Under the pieces are notes generated by a model. The model did no database searches. It had not been told where the DNA came from and saw only the letters and a list, made by a program, of their open reading frames with translations. A program made the position numbers and the translations under genes. A stretch of 64,000 bases of DNA from Chitinophagaceae bacterium (GTDB lineage Bacteria; Bacteroidota; Bacteroidia; Chitinophagales; Chitinophagaceae). Positions 26,673 through 36,700 of the stretch are shown in pieces (position 1 is the first letter of the stretch; every line of letters starts with the position of its first letter). The DNA is taken from positions 1 through 64,000 of the forward strand of contig JADKJI010000004.1 of the NCBI GenBank assembly GCA_016721085.1. The letters run 5' to 3'.

Positions 26673-27392
26673 ATGACAACAGCGTCACAAAAAACGGTTA
26701 AGCAGCTCATTTCAGAGAACAGGGACTTTTTTAAGATTGCGATTTCTGTGGATTGTGTGATTCTTGGCTTTGAAAATAATGAACTGAAAGTATTGCTGAT
26801 TAGGTCTGACCTTGAAGAGTATAAGGACAGATGGACCTTATTGGGTGACCTCGTTCGTCCCAATGAAGATTTAGATACAGCCCCTTATAGGGTATTGAAA
26901 GAAAGGACAGGATTGGATGATGTGTATCTTGAACAGGTGCATACATTTGGAGATCTGGATCGTCACCCTGCAGGACGTGTTATCACCACTGCTTATTATT
27001 CCCTTGTAAATATCAAGGATCATCAGTTAAAGCTGGAGCATAACCAGCTTCACTGGCATCCTGTTAGGGAAACTTCAAATATGGCCTTCGACCATAAAAA
27101 GATTCTTGATACCTGCATGAAGCAATTGCAGGATAAGATAATGGAGCATCCGATAGTATTCAATCTGCTTCCCGAAAAATTCTCTCTCAGGGAATTGCAG
27201 TGTTTATATGAATCCATTCTCGAAATAAAACTCGACAGGAGGAATTTCAGGAAGAAGTTTTTCCTGATGGATTGGTTGGTAGATGTTGATGAACTGGAAA
27301 AAGATGTACCTCATCGTCCAGGGAAATTATATCAGTTCAATAGCCAGCGTTTTCCCAAAGTGGAATCAAAGCATGCTGTAGCAGCAGAGTAA
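26673..27392 (+). CDS. NrtR-type transcriptional regulator with degenerate Nudix domain
   Basis: 239 residues: an N-terminal Nudix-fold domain and a C-terminal winged helix (FSLRELQCLYESILEIKLDRRNFRKKF). The Nudix box is altered: the GDLVRPNEDLDTAPYRVLKE stretch lacks the RE and EE residues needed for catalysis, as in Nudix-derived repressors such as NrtR and Bacteroides AraR, which bind sugar or nucleotide ligands. It starts 27 bp after the amylase gene and is convergent with the lacI-type gene, so it probably controls carbohydrate genes here. Ligand and targets are inferred. Confidence 0.83.
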   Translation: MTTASQKTVKQLISENRDFFKIAISVDCVILGFENNELKVLLIRSDLEEYKDRWTLLGDLVRPNEDLDTAPYRVLKERTGLDDVYLEQVHTFGDLDRHPAGRVITTAYYSLVNIKDHQLKLEHNQLHWHPVRETSNMAFDHKKILDTCMKQLQDKIMEHPIVFNLLPEKFSLRELQCLYESILEIKLDRRNFRKKFFLMDWLVDVDELEKDVPHRPGKLYQFNSQRFPKVESKHAVAAE

Positions 27393-27413
27393 GTTTTTAA
27401 TAAAAAGGTGAAA

Positions 27414-28412
27414 CTATAATGAACCGCCTTCAACCAAACGGGAAGGTACGGTCAGTTCCTGGACAAATGTTTTTCCTCCCAGATGATCCATCATTCTCTT
27501 CAATGCTAATTTCCCCAGATCCAAACCACTTGTTTCAACATAGGTGATAGTGGGTTCGTATAAGCTGGGGATGAAATTATTGTTACAGATGGAAATAATA
27601 GCTATATCACCAGGCACAGAGAGTTTCATTTTCTGGATACTGCGCATGATACCTGTAAGTATTTCATCGCTCATGCCGAATATGGTATCGGGTTTGTTTG
27701 TCATGATGCAATACTCCCTCGTGATCTTTTCGGCTTCTTCCGGTGTACTGGCGTAGCATTCCAGCAATTGAATTCCGGTTGCTGATTGTGATAATGTTGA
27801 TGCAAAAGCTTTTTGTCTTTTTTGGGTGATTGATAACTCTGCATTCCCATAAATGGCCAATACCATTTTTTTGTTTTTGGCGATCACGGCCTGAGCGGCC
27901 AATGCTGCTGCCTCTGCATCTGCCAAACATATTTTATTACAGGCTTCGAAAGAAGGTACTTTATCAAAAAAGATAACTGGTATATCAAATTCATCCAGTT
28001 TGAGGAAGGGTTTTATGTCTTTTGTAAGGGAAGTGATAGAAACGAAAACACCTGCCACCCTGTTAAGCCTGCATAATTTCAGGTTTTCCAATTCAATCAT
28101 AGGATCATCACCCGATTGCAGGATGAGGAGCGAGTAGCCGAGTTTCCTGGCATCTTCTTCCACAGAGGCAATAAAGGAATGGTAGAAATAATTCGAGATT
28201 ACAGGCACAATTAAGCCGAAGATCTTGCTGCGGTTAGTCCTCAGGTTGATGGCATGGGTATTCGGTTCATATTCCAGGAGGGTGGCCAGCTCCATCACTT
28301 TTTGCTTGGTTTCCTCCGAAATATCGGGATGGTTCTTCAAGGCTCTTGAAACTGTAGAAATGCTCAGGTTCAGGCTCTGGGATATGTTTTTGAGGGTTGC
28401 TTTTGTACGCAT
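27414..28412 (-). CDS. LacI-family transcriptional regulator
   Basis: 332 residues. The N-terminal LacI helix-turn-helix is clear (ATLKNISQSLNLSISTVSRA), followed by the hinge and the periplasmic-binding-protein-like domain (FGLIVPVISNYFYHSF ... AGVFVSITS ... IFGMSDEILTGIMRSI). It would bind a sugar or sugar phosphate. Two near-identical palindromes 41-78 bp upstream of its ATG (28453-28490) look like its own operators. It is divergent from the second susC and convergent with the Nudix regulator, so it may control either susC locus; only autoregulation is supported by the DNA. Confidence 0.9.
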   Translation of the reverse strand: MRTKATLKNISQSLNLSISTVSRALKNHPDISEETKQKVMELATLLEYEPNTHAINLRTNRSKIFGLIVPVISNYFYHSFIASVEEDARKLGYSLLILQSGDDPMIELENLKLCRLNRVAGVFVSITSLTKDIKPFLKLDEFDIPVIFFDKVPSFEACNKICLADAEAAALAAQAVIAKNKKMVLAIYGNAELSITQKRQKAFASTLSQSATGIQLLECYASTPEEAEKITREYCIMTNKPDTIFGMSDEILTGIMRSIQKMKLSVPGDIAIISICNNNFIPSLYEPTITYVETSGLDLGKLALKRMMDHLGGKTFVQELTVPSRLVEGGSL

Positions 28413-28452
28413 GGCGTCGGTTAGCGGTTAATTGGGTCGAAAAGTTATCCAC

Positions 28453-28490
28453 CGCAAACATTTGCGGAAACTTTTGCGCAAATGTTTGCG
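28453..28490. promoter_or_regulatory. Tandem LacI-type operators
   Basis: CGCAAACATTTGCG (28453-28466) and CGCAAATGTTTGCG (28477-28490) are reverse complements of each other, and each is a palindrome of CGCAAA/TTTGCG around two bases. Their centres are 24 bp apart. The form (CGCAAA-N2-TTTGCG) is that of LacI-family sites. They lie upstream of the likely lacI-type promoter (TAACTTTTC on the minus strand at about 28438-28446), a suitable place for autorepression. Confidence 0.75.
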
Positions 28491-28852
28491 ATAATTAAAG
28501 TTAAGGGATACCACCCATTGTTTTAATAGTTTTTTAATTTCCCTACTGAATTAAGGTGTGTGATTCTTTTCCCTTTGAAATCAAGCAGGTACAGCAGAAT
28601 TTAAGCCCGTTTTCAGCAATAGTGTATTTTGTTGAGGGCGGGAATGAAGAGAGTAGCATGAATACCGGGACTGGGAAAAATCAGGCAGCGATTTTCGGAT
28701 TTTGCTGTCTTATTAAAGGGGCCAGCGTGGATAAGTGAAAATGGCGGCTTGAATTTTACCAGTCTTGGTTTTCATCAACTTTTTTAACTTTTTTGTGAGT
28801 TTAGTGTTAATTATTTTTTAAAACTCTAAAAAAAGAGTAGAATTGTGGTTCC
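28491..28852. other. Intergenic stretch between lacI operators and second susC signals
   Basis: About 360 bases with no convincing gene; a 60-codon frame at 28556 has no family features. It is AT-rich towards the right end and holds only a small hairpin (ACTCT 28823-28827 with AGAGT 28834-28838). I see no further copy of the CGCAAA operator here. Confidence 0.5.
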
Positions 28853-28869
28853 TGTGTACTTATTACACA
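28853..28869. promoter_or_regulatory. TGTGTA-N5-TACACA palindrome ahead of the second susC
   Basis: Perfect 6+6 palindrome with spacer CTTAT, 43 nt before the ATG at 28913. It matches the site at 16197-16213 in both arms and in spacer length. Confidence 0.6.
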
Positions 28870-28912
28870 TTGTTATTTGTCTTTTTTAGATAACCATTTA
28901 TAATCATTGTTT

Positions 28913-31885
28913 ATGACCCTCAAACGACTGCTAACAGCCAGTATGCTGCTATTGCTTACTGTCGCTATTTCTGTGTCGGCTTACGCCCAGGAGAAAGTGA
29001 TAACAGGTAAGGTAACAGATTCTAAGGACGGTTCACCTGTAGAAGGTGCTTCTGTTGTCGCGAAATCCTCTAATTCCGGTGGTACAACTACTGGTGCAGA
29101 TGGATCCTTCAAATTAAGTGTGCCAACCAGCACAACTACTCTTCTCGTTTCTTATGTAGGTTATGGAACTCAGGAAATCTCTGTTGTCGGTAAAACTACC
29201 GTTGACGTGAGTCTTTCTGCGTCTGGATCTAACCTGAACGAAGTAGTTGTTGTAGGTTATGGTACTGCTCGCCGTAAGGACATTACAGGTAGCGTTGCTT
29301 CTGTAAAGTCAAAAGATTTCAACCAGGGTATTGTTACTGCTCCTGATCAATTGATCCAGGGTAAAGTAGCTGGTGTTCAAATCATCAACAACTCTGGAGA
29401 TCCAGGTGGTGCGACTACAATTCGTATCCGTGGTATCTCATCCATCCGTTCAGGTAACCAACCCCTGTTCGTAGTTGATGGAGTTCCTCTTTCTGGTGGT
29501 TCAGCTTCTCCAGGTTTGGGTACTGCTTTAGGTGGTGCTCCTGGCGACAACCCGCTGAACTATATCAACCCTAATGACATCGCTTCTATGGAAGTATTGA
29601 AAGACGCATCTGCTACCGCTATCTTCGGATCACGTGGTGCAAATGGTGTTGTTATCATCAATACTAAAAGAGGTCAGTCTGGTGCTCCTAAAATTGATTT
29701 CTCTACTTCAGTAGGTGTAAGCAGCCTTTTGAAGAAACTCGACGTATTGAGTGGAGACGAATTCCGCGCTACTTTGGCTAAGTATAGCCTTACAAGCGGA
29801 AACTTCGGTAAAAGTGTAGACGCCATGGATGCCATCACCCGCTCAGGTATTACTCAGAATCATAACATAGCTATCTCTGCCGGAAACGATGCAGGTCGCT
29901 ATCGTTTGTCTGCAGGTTACCAAAATGTGGAAGGTATTGTTAAGGAGTCTGGCTTTAAGAAATATACTGCCAACTTCTCTGGTAACTACAAATTCCTTGA
30001 GAACAAAAGACTTGGTTTGGACTTCAATATCCTCACCACTAATACTACAAGGAATACAGCTCCAATTTCAAATGACGCCGGTTTCCAGGGTAGCTTAATT
30101 GCTAACGCCCTTCAGTGGAACCCAACTCATGATCTTAATTACACACAAGCTGTACCTATCGATCCTGCATTGGGTGCTACTACACTGAATCCTTTAGCAG
30201 TTTTGGAAGCTTATGACGACGCTGCAAATGTTACAAACATTCTTGCCAGCATCGCTCCAAGCTATAAAATCACAAACGATCTGGAATATAAGTTCCTTTA
30301 TAGCCTTAACTATGCAAGAGGTGAAAGAAGAACTGAAATCCGTCGTTGGTTAAATATTCAAGGTAACAGAGGTTTTGGTCAGATTGCGAACAACCGCATG
30401 TTCAACCAAACACTTACTCACACCCTGAACTATAACAAACAAATTACTTCAGATCTTAATTTCTCTGCTCTTGTAGGTTATGAATACCTGAAGTTTGATT
30501 ATATCGGATCTGGTATGACAGCAAATAACTTTGTTGATTATCCTGGTATCAAGTATACAAACTACATGCAGAATGCTCCTGCTGCAGACCGTAGCATGTA
30601 TTCATTCGCAGATCCAATTTCTGAATTACAATCTATCTTCGGTCGTATCAACGTAGGTTACAAGGATAAATATTTCCTTACTGCTACAGTACGTCGTGAT
30701 GGTTCTAATAAATTCGGTACTAACAATAAATATGGTGTGTTCCCATCAGTTGCTGCGAAATGGAATATCAGCGGTGAAGACTTCCTTGCTGGTAACAGTT
30801 TCGTAAACAACCTTTCATTGAGAGCTAGCTGGGGACAAACTGGTAATCAGGAATTCCCTTCTTCTGCTCCTTTGCGTGTAGTAAACATCGGACAGGGTCC
30901 TAACCAGGAAGTAGCGAGTTTGGAAAACCAGGATATTCGCTGGGAAACCAACACACTTGCTAATATCGGTTTAGATTTCGCGTTAATGGATAGCCGCATT
31001 ACCGGTTCTATCGACTATTATACTCGTAAAACAACTGATCCTATCTTCCAACAAGTAGTTACTCAGCCTGGTCCACCATTACGTTTCTGGACTAACCTTG
31101 ATGGTCAGATCGTAAACTCTGGTATTGAGTTGGCTATTAACGCTGCTGTTATTCGTACTAAAGACCTTAGCTGGAACCTTGGTGTGAATGCTGCTTTCCA
31201 AAAGAATGAGTTGCAAGATTTCGTTGGTGCAATCGAAACTGGTGGTTTGAGTGGTCAGGGTATCTCTGGTGCCACTTCACAGCGCCTGGTTAGCGGTCAG
31301 CCAATCAACGTTTTCTACCTCCGTACATTCGAAGGAATTGATAAAACAACTGGTCAAAGTAATTATAAGCTGAATACTGACGGTAGCGATAACCTCGATT
31401 ACGTAGGAAATCCAAACCCTAAGACTGTTCTTGGTATCACAACAGACCTTTCTTACAAGAAATGGTTCCTTGCTATCAACATGAATGGTGCATTCGGACA
31501 TTCACTTTACAACAATACCGCGAATTCTGTGTTACCTATCGGTAATATCATCGGCGGAAGGAATATTGCGAAATCAATCATCGGTGGTGCTGTACAAGAA
31601 AGTACTTCTAACCCACTGGCTCCTTCTACCCGTTACCTTGAAAAAGGAAACTACCTGAAATTGGCTAACGCAACTGTTAGCTACCGTTTAGGTAATCTCG
31701 GTGTTATCAAGAATGCAAACCTGGCTCTGACTGGTCAGAACCTGTTTGTTATCACTAAGTTCACTGGTTTCGACCCTGAAGTAAACACAGATAAGAATGT
31801 AAACGGAGTACCTTCTTTAGGTATCGAGTATACTCCTTATCCTTCAGCCAGAACCGTACTATTGTCACTTACCTTTAGTTTATAA
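28913..31885 (+). CDS. SusC-type TonB-dependent outer-membrane transporter, second copy
   Basis: 990 residues from the ATG at 28913; a TTG six bases earlier is in frame but less likely. A signal peptide (MLLLLTVAISVSAYAQ) is followed by the carboxypeptidase-D-like domain (ITGKVTDSKDGSPVEGASV), the TonB-box-like LNEVVVVGYGT, the plug (IRIRGISSIRSGNQPLFVVD ... ANGVVIINTKRG) and the barrel, ending in VLLSLTFSL. The first 100 residues are very like those of the first SusC, the barrel much less so. It forms a pair with the susD gene 7 bp downstream. No enzyme gene follows, so the substrate is unknown. Confidence 0.92.
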   Translation: MTLKRLLTASMLLLLTVAISVSAYAQEKVITGKVTDSKDGSPVEGASVVAKSSNSGGTTTGADGSFKLSVPTSTTTLLVSYVGYGTQEISVVGKTTVDVSLSASGSNLNEVVVVGYGTARRKDITGSVASVKSKDFNQGIVTAPDQLIQGKVAGVQIINNSGDPGGATTIRIRGISSIRSGNQPLFVVDGVPLSGGSASPGLGTALGGAPGDNPLNYINPNDIASMEVLKDASATAIFGSRGANGVVIINTKRGQSGAPKIDFSTSVGVSSLLKKLDVLSGDEFRATLAKYSLTSGNFGKSVDAMDAITRSGITQNHNIAISAGNDAGRYRLSAGYQNVEGIVKESGFKKYTANFSGNYKFLENKRLGLDFNILTTNTTRNTAPISNDAGFQGSLIANALQWNPTHDLNYTQAVPIDPALGATTLNPLAVLEAYDDAANVTNILASIAPSYKITNDLEYKFLYSLNYARGERRTEIRRWLNIQGNRGFGQIANNRMFNQTLTHTLNYNKQITSDLNFSALVGYEYLKFDYIGSGMTANNFVDYPGIKYTNYMQNAPAADRSMYSFADPISELQSIFGRINVGYKDKYFLTATVRRDGSNKFGTNNKYGVFPSVAAKWNISGEDFLAGNSFVNNLSLRASWGQTGNQEFPSSAPLRVVNIGQGPNQEVASLENQDIRWETNTLANIGLDFALMDSRITGSIDYYTRKTTDPIFQQVVTQPGPPLRFWTNLDGQIVNSGIELAINAAVIRTKDLSWNLGVNAAFQKNELQDFVGAIETGGLSGQGISGATSQRLVSGQPINVFYLRTFEGIDKTTGQSNYKLNTDGSDNLDYVGNPNPKTVLGITTDLSYKKWFLAINMNGAFGHSLYNNTANSVLPIGNIIGGRNIAKSIIGGAVQESTSNPLAPSTRYLEKGNYLKLANATVSYRLGNLGVIKNANLALTGQNLFVITKFTGFDPEVNTDKNVNGVPSLGIEYTPYPSARTVLLSLTFSL

Positions 31886-31892
31886 TTTATAA

Positions 31893-33404
31893 ATGATAAG
31901 AATTATGAAGAATTTAAAACTTATAATGCTGTTGATAGTAACGGTATTTAGCTTCGCCTGTACCAAGTTGGAACAGAACCAACGTGGCGCGCTGAATATT
32001 GAAAGCAGCAGCGTAAACCCTGCAGGTCTTTTGCAGAGTGCTTACGAAAGTCTGAATAACCCTATTCAGGATCAGTCCAGGTTCTGGGCTGCCTCTGAAC
32101 ATACTACTGACGAAGCAGTTGGACCCACTCGTGGACCAGACTGGGATGATAACGGCGTATGGCGTGTATTGCACTCTCATAGCTGGAATGCAGACCATGG
32201 CTTCTTAAGGGATACTTACAGGGAATTACTCCAAACTCAGTTCGCTGCATCTAGCGTATTGGATAAGAGCCCTTCTGCTCAACAAGCTGCTGAAGCTCGC
32301 TTCATCCGCGCTTACTCTACTTTCTGTGTTCTTGATGGTTGGGATCAGGTTCCTTTCCGTTCTGATTTATCAGATTTGAAAAAATTACCTGAAACTAAAA
32401 AAGGTGCTGCTGCTGCTGATTTCATCATCAGCGAGTTGAACGCAATCATTAATGATTTGCCAGCTTCTTCTATCATCAAAGCAAATAAGAACGCTGCTCG
32501 CGCTCTGCTGATGAAATTGTATCTGAACAAAGGTGTTTATGCTAACAGAGCTGCTCCAACATTTGCTGCAGCAGATATGAATCAGGTGATAGCTTTGGCT
32601 GACCAAATCACTGGTTACTCAATTACACCTAACTTCTACGATAACTTTAGCCGCGATAACTCAGCTAAATCAACTGAAATTATCTGGGCTCTTGAAAACA
32701 CCAATGGTGTTCGTGGTGGTAACATGCAATCACGTTGGTATTGCACTTTGCACTACAACCAAAAGCCTAGCGGTTGGAATGGTTTCACAACCTTGTCTGA
32801 CTTCTATGATAAGTTCGAAGCTACTGACAAACGCAGAGGCGACACTTACACTGGTGTTACAAACGTTTCTGGTTTGAGAGTAGGTTTGCTGGTAGGTCAG
32901 CAATTTGACGAAAACGGTGTTGCTCTTAAAGATAGAAGTGGTGCTCCTTTATCTTTCACTCGCGAAGTGAAACTGAAGGAAACTGGTTCTAACCTCGAGG
33001 TTACCGGTATCCGTGTTATCAAGTATCCTCCTGATTATCTTAAGGAAGGTCCTTCTGAAAACGAATACGTAGTATTCCGCTATGCCGACGTATTACTGAT
33101 GAAAGCAGAAGCCCTGCTGAGAACTGGTAATGCTGCTGGTGGTCTTACTATCGTTAACCAGATCCGTGCCGCTCGCGGTGCAACTCCACTCGCTTCATTA
33201 ACAGCAGACAACCTGCTCGATGAAAGAGGACGTGAATTGTATTGGGAAGGTTGGAGAAGGAATGACCTGGTGCGTTTCGGTAAATTCCTTAACGCTTGGC
33301 AAGAGAAAGCCGCTTCTACTGCAGAGCGTCTTCTGTTCCCAATCCCTAACGAACAATTAGCCGTTAACCCTAATCTGACTCAGAATCCAGGGTACAACAA
33401 ATAA
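31893..33404 (+). CDS. SusD/RagB nutrient-binding lipoprotein, second copy
   Basis: About 500 residues with a lipoprotein signal (TVFSFAC) and the SusD helical fold. The conserved C-terminal ERGRELYWEGWRRNDLVRFG is present. The start may be 31893 or the ATG at 31905 (MKNLKLIMLLI). It binds the same unknown substrate as the paired SusC. A strong terminator follows. Confidence 0.9.
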   Translation: MIRIMKNLKLIMLLIVTVFSFACTKLEQNQRGALNIESSSVNPAGLLQSAYESLNNPIQDQSRFWAASEHTTDEAVGPTRGPDWDDNGVWRVLHSHSWNADHGFLRDTYRELLQTQFAASSVLDKSPSAQQAAEARFIRAYSTFCVLDGWDQVPFRSDLSDLKKLPETKKGAAAADFIISELNAIINDLPASSIIKANKNAARALLMKLYLNKGVYANRAAPTFAAADMNQVIALADQITGYSITPNFYDNFSRDNSAKSTEIIWALENTNGVRGGNMQSRWYCTLHYNQKPSGWNGFTTLSDFYDKFEATDKRRGDTYTGVTNVSGLRVGLLVGQQFDENGVALKDRSGAPLSFTREVKLKETGSNLEVTGIRVIKYPPDYLKEGPSENEYVVFRYADVLLMKAEALLRTGNAAGGLTIVNQIRAARGATPLASLTADNLLDERGRELYWEGWRRNDLVRFGKFLNAWQEKAASTAERLLFPIPNEQLAVNPNLTQNPGYNK

Positions 33405-33424
33405 TCTATTCTTCTTATATAGAG

Positions 33425-33463
33425 AGCAAAAGGGTCATAGTTTTATGACCCTTTTGCTTTTTT
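33425..33463 (+). terminator. Rho-independent terminator after the second susCD
   Basis: A perfect 15-bp stem (33425-33439 with 33444-33458), loop GTTT, followed by six T. Confidence 0.9.
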
Positions 33464-33475
33464 AAGTCAAAAGTT

Positions 33476-33537
33476 AAAAGTAAAAAGTCAAAAATTGGAA
33501 CTCGGAGAGTCGCACCGCTTTTTGACTTTTTACTTTT
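33476..33537. repeat. AT-rich inverted repeat of TTTTTGACTTTTTAC type
   Basis: Arms 33476-33494 and 33519-33537 are perfect 19-bp reverse complements. The same word family recurs at 45517-45578 and, as a single arm, at about 4655-4685. The rest of the gap 33538-33767 has no gene and no clear signal beyond AT-rich sequence ahead of the next start. Confidence 0.8.
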
Positions 33538-33767
33538 GAATTTATTGGTTTTCTAATAGTGGCATACAACCACTTTACAACTTATTCTGGTTGTACACCC
33601 AGAAATTACAAGCTTTTGCCTTCATAAAGCTGGACTGAACCCCATTCAAATAGGCCCGGAATTATTTACTTCTGTTAACGTATTTTAGGACTATACAAAT
33701 GTTGTAATTCAGTGTAAATAAGGGAAATTTGCTTTCGAATCAATCGCCGCTAAATATTTGTCGCTGT

Positions 33768-36700
33768 ATGAAATGGGAGTCAAAAATTGTTGTTCTGTTT
33801 TTTTGCATTTATGGCCTTGCTGTAAGTTCTTGTACACAGCAAGAAAAACCCCGCACCGATACACTTTTCGAAAAGAAAGAGAATACGGGTATCTCATTCG
33901 TCAATAAGGTTTCCAATACCAAAGACTTCAATATTTTCAGTTACCGGAACTTCTATAATGGAGGTGGGGTAGCAGTAGGCGATTTGAATAATGACGGACT
34001 TGCCGATATCTTCTTCACTGCTAACATGAGCAGTAACAAACTCTATCTCAACAAAGGCGCTTTCCAATTTGATGATATTACAGAAAAAGCCGGCATAAGT
34101 AAAGAAGAACAATGGAGTACAGGAGTAGCCATGGTGGATATTAATAGCGATGGCTGGCTCGATATTTATGTGTGTAATGCCGGATTTATAAACGGACAAG
34201 CTCCCACCAGTAAGTTATACATCAACAATCACAACCTTACATTTACTGAATCAGCTGAAAGCTATGGCCTTTCAAATAAAGGCGGTTATGCCACACATGC
34301 AGCATTCTTTGATTATGACCTCGATGGTGATCTCGATTGCTTCATCATCAACAATAGTTTTATTCCTGTAAACACCCTTAACTACGCAAATAAAAGAATG
34401 CTGAGGGCAAAGGATTGGCCCGTTGCTGATTACCTTAAGGGCGGTGGAGATCGCTTCCTTCGAAACGATAATGGCAAATTCACCGATATAAGCCAGGAAG
34501 CAGGTGTATACGGAAGCCTTATAAGTTTTGGATTAGGAGTAACAGTAGGAGATATCAACGGAGATCATTATCCCGATGTATATGTATCGAACGACTTCTT
34601 TGAAAGAGACTATCTCTATATCAACCAGAAGAACGGCACTTTCAAAGATGAACTCGAAAGCTATATGCAACATATCAGCCACTCTTCAATGGGTGCTGAT
34701 CTTTCCGATATAAATAATGACGGTTACCCTGACTTGTTTGTAACCGAAATGCTTCCAGATGATGATTACAGATTAAAGACCACCACTTCATTTGAAAATA
34801 CGGATGTACAACAGTTGAAAGTGAAATCGGGATTCTTTTACCAATTCATGCAGAATACACTTCAGGTTAATAATAAGGATGGCAAATTTTCGGAAACTGC
34901 ATTTTATAGTGGAGTAGCCGCTTCCGATTGGAGCTGGGGTGGTTTGATATTTGATGCGGATAATGATGGCTTATCGGATATATATGTTAGCAATGGAATT
35001 TATAACGATGTTACCAATCAGGATTTCATCGACTTCTTTGCTAACGATGTAATTCAAAAGATGGTGCTAACCGGTCAGAAAGAACAAGTTGATGAAATTA
35101 TCAACAAGATGCCTTCACAGCCTTTAGCAAACAAAGCCTTTCATAATCTCGGCAATCTGAAATTTGCTGATAAAGCTGCGGATTGGGGAATGGGTGACCT
35201 TTCCTTTTCAAATGGTGCTGCTTATGGCGATTTGGATAATGATGGTGACCTGGATGTAGTAGTCAATAATGTGAATCAGCAGGCATTTGTATTCCAGAAT
35301 AAAAGCCGCGAACAGAATAAGAACAATTTCATTGGCGTATCATTAAAAGGAAAGGATAAGAATACTTATGCCATTGGATCAACTGTAAAAATATTTGCAG
35401 GCACAGAAATTATTACAAGAGAATTGATACCTACAAGAGGGTTTCAATCATCTGTAGATTATAAGATTATTGCTGGAATAGGAAACAAAGAGGCCGACTC
35501 TATTATTGTAGAATGGCCCGATCGCAGTTTCAGTAAATTATTAAAGCCAGCGAGTAATAAAGTACATGTTTTCGACTGGAAAGATGCCAACGGGATATTG
35601 CCTGAAATGAAACCCAGTACAATTCCTTCGCTATTACAATTACAGACTTCCAATTTTGATAAGCATGTGGAAGATGGTTTTATAGATTCTTACTACGACC
35701 GAAACATTCCTGTGATGTTATCTCACGAAGGACCAAAAGCGGCAGTTGCCGATGTGAATGCAGATGGACTTCCGGATATCTATATCGGAGGAGCCACCCG
35801 TCAGCCCGGCCAATTATATCTTCAAACCGCTAATGGATTTGTAAAGAAGACCGAACCCGTTTTTGAACAGTTTGCAGATTATGAAGATGCAGCCTCGCTA
35901 TTTTTTGATTGTGATAAGGATGGAGACCAGGATCTTTTTGTAGGATCGGCTGGCAATAACAGAGATGATGGAAGTGCGCAGTTGCAAGACAGACTTTATA
36001 AGAACGATGGCAAAGGGAATTTCTCTTACGATAGCCTTGCTCTTCCAAAAACAGGGACAAACAATGCTGTAGTAGCTGCAAATGATATTGATAACGATGG
36101 TGATTTGGATCTTTTTGTTGGAAGCAGAAGTATTTCCTTTAATTATGGTCCCGATCCTGCAAGTTATTTATGGTTGAATAATGGCTCAGGGAAGTTTACA
36201 GATGTTACAAAACAGCAAGCACCCTTATTAGAAACTTTGGGATTGATAACTAGTGCTCAATGGGTGAATGTAATAGAGGATGCAACAAAAGAGTTGGTGG
36301 TTGTTGGAGAGTGGATGGCGCCACGGGTATTTTCAATGGACAAAGACCAATTGAAAGAAGTGAGTACAAATTTGGGTAATCTTTCAGGATGGTGGCAATC
36401 AATGTCAAGTGCCGATTTGGATGGAGATGGAGATATGGATCTGGTTCTCGGTAATATTGGAGAGAATTTTTATCTGCAAGCCGATTCAGTGAAGCCAGTA
36501 AAAATGTGGATGAATGATTATGATAAGAATGGTTCTGTTGAAAAAATAATCACAAGAACAATTGCCGGGAGGGATATGCCGGTATTTCTTAAGAGAGAAC
36601 TGACAGATCAGTTGGTGTCTATCAAGAAGCAGAATTTGAAATACGAAGAGTTTGGGAAGAAATCAATACAGGAATTATTTACAGCAGATGTGATAAAGGA

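Noticed and set aside
28491..28852. CGCAAA operator controlling the second susC
   Set aside because: No copy lies closer to susC than the pair beside the lacI-type gene, more than 420 bp from the susC start.
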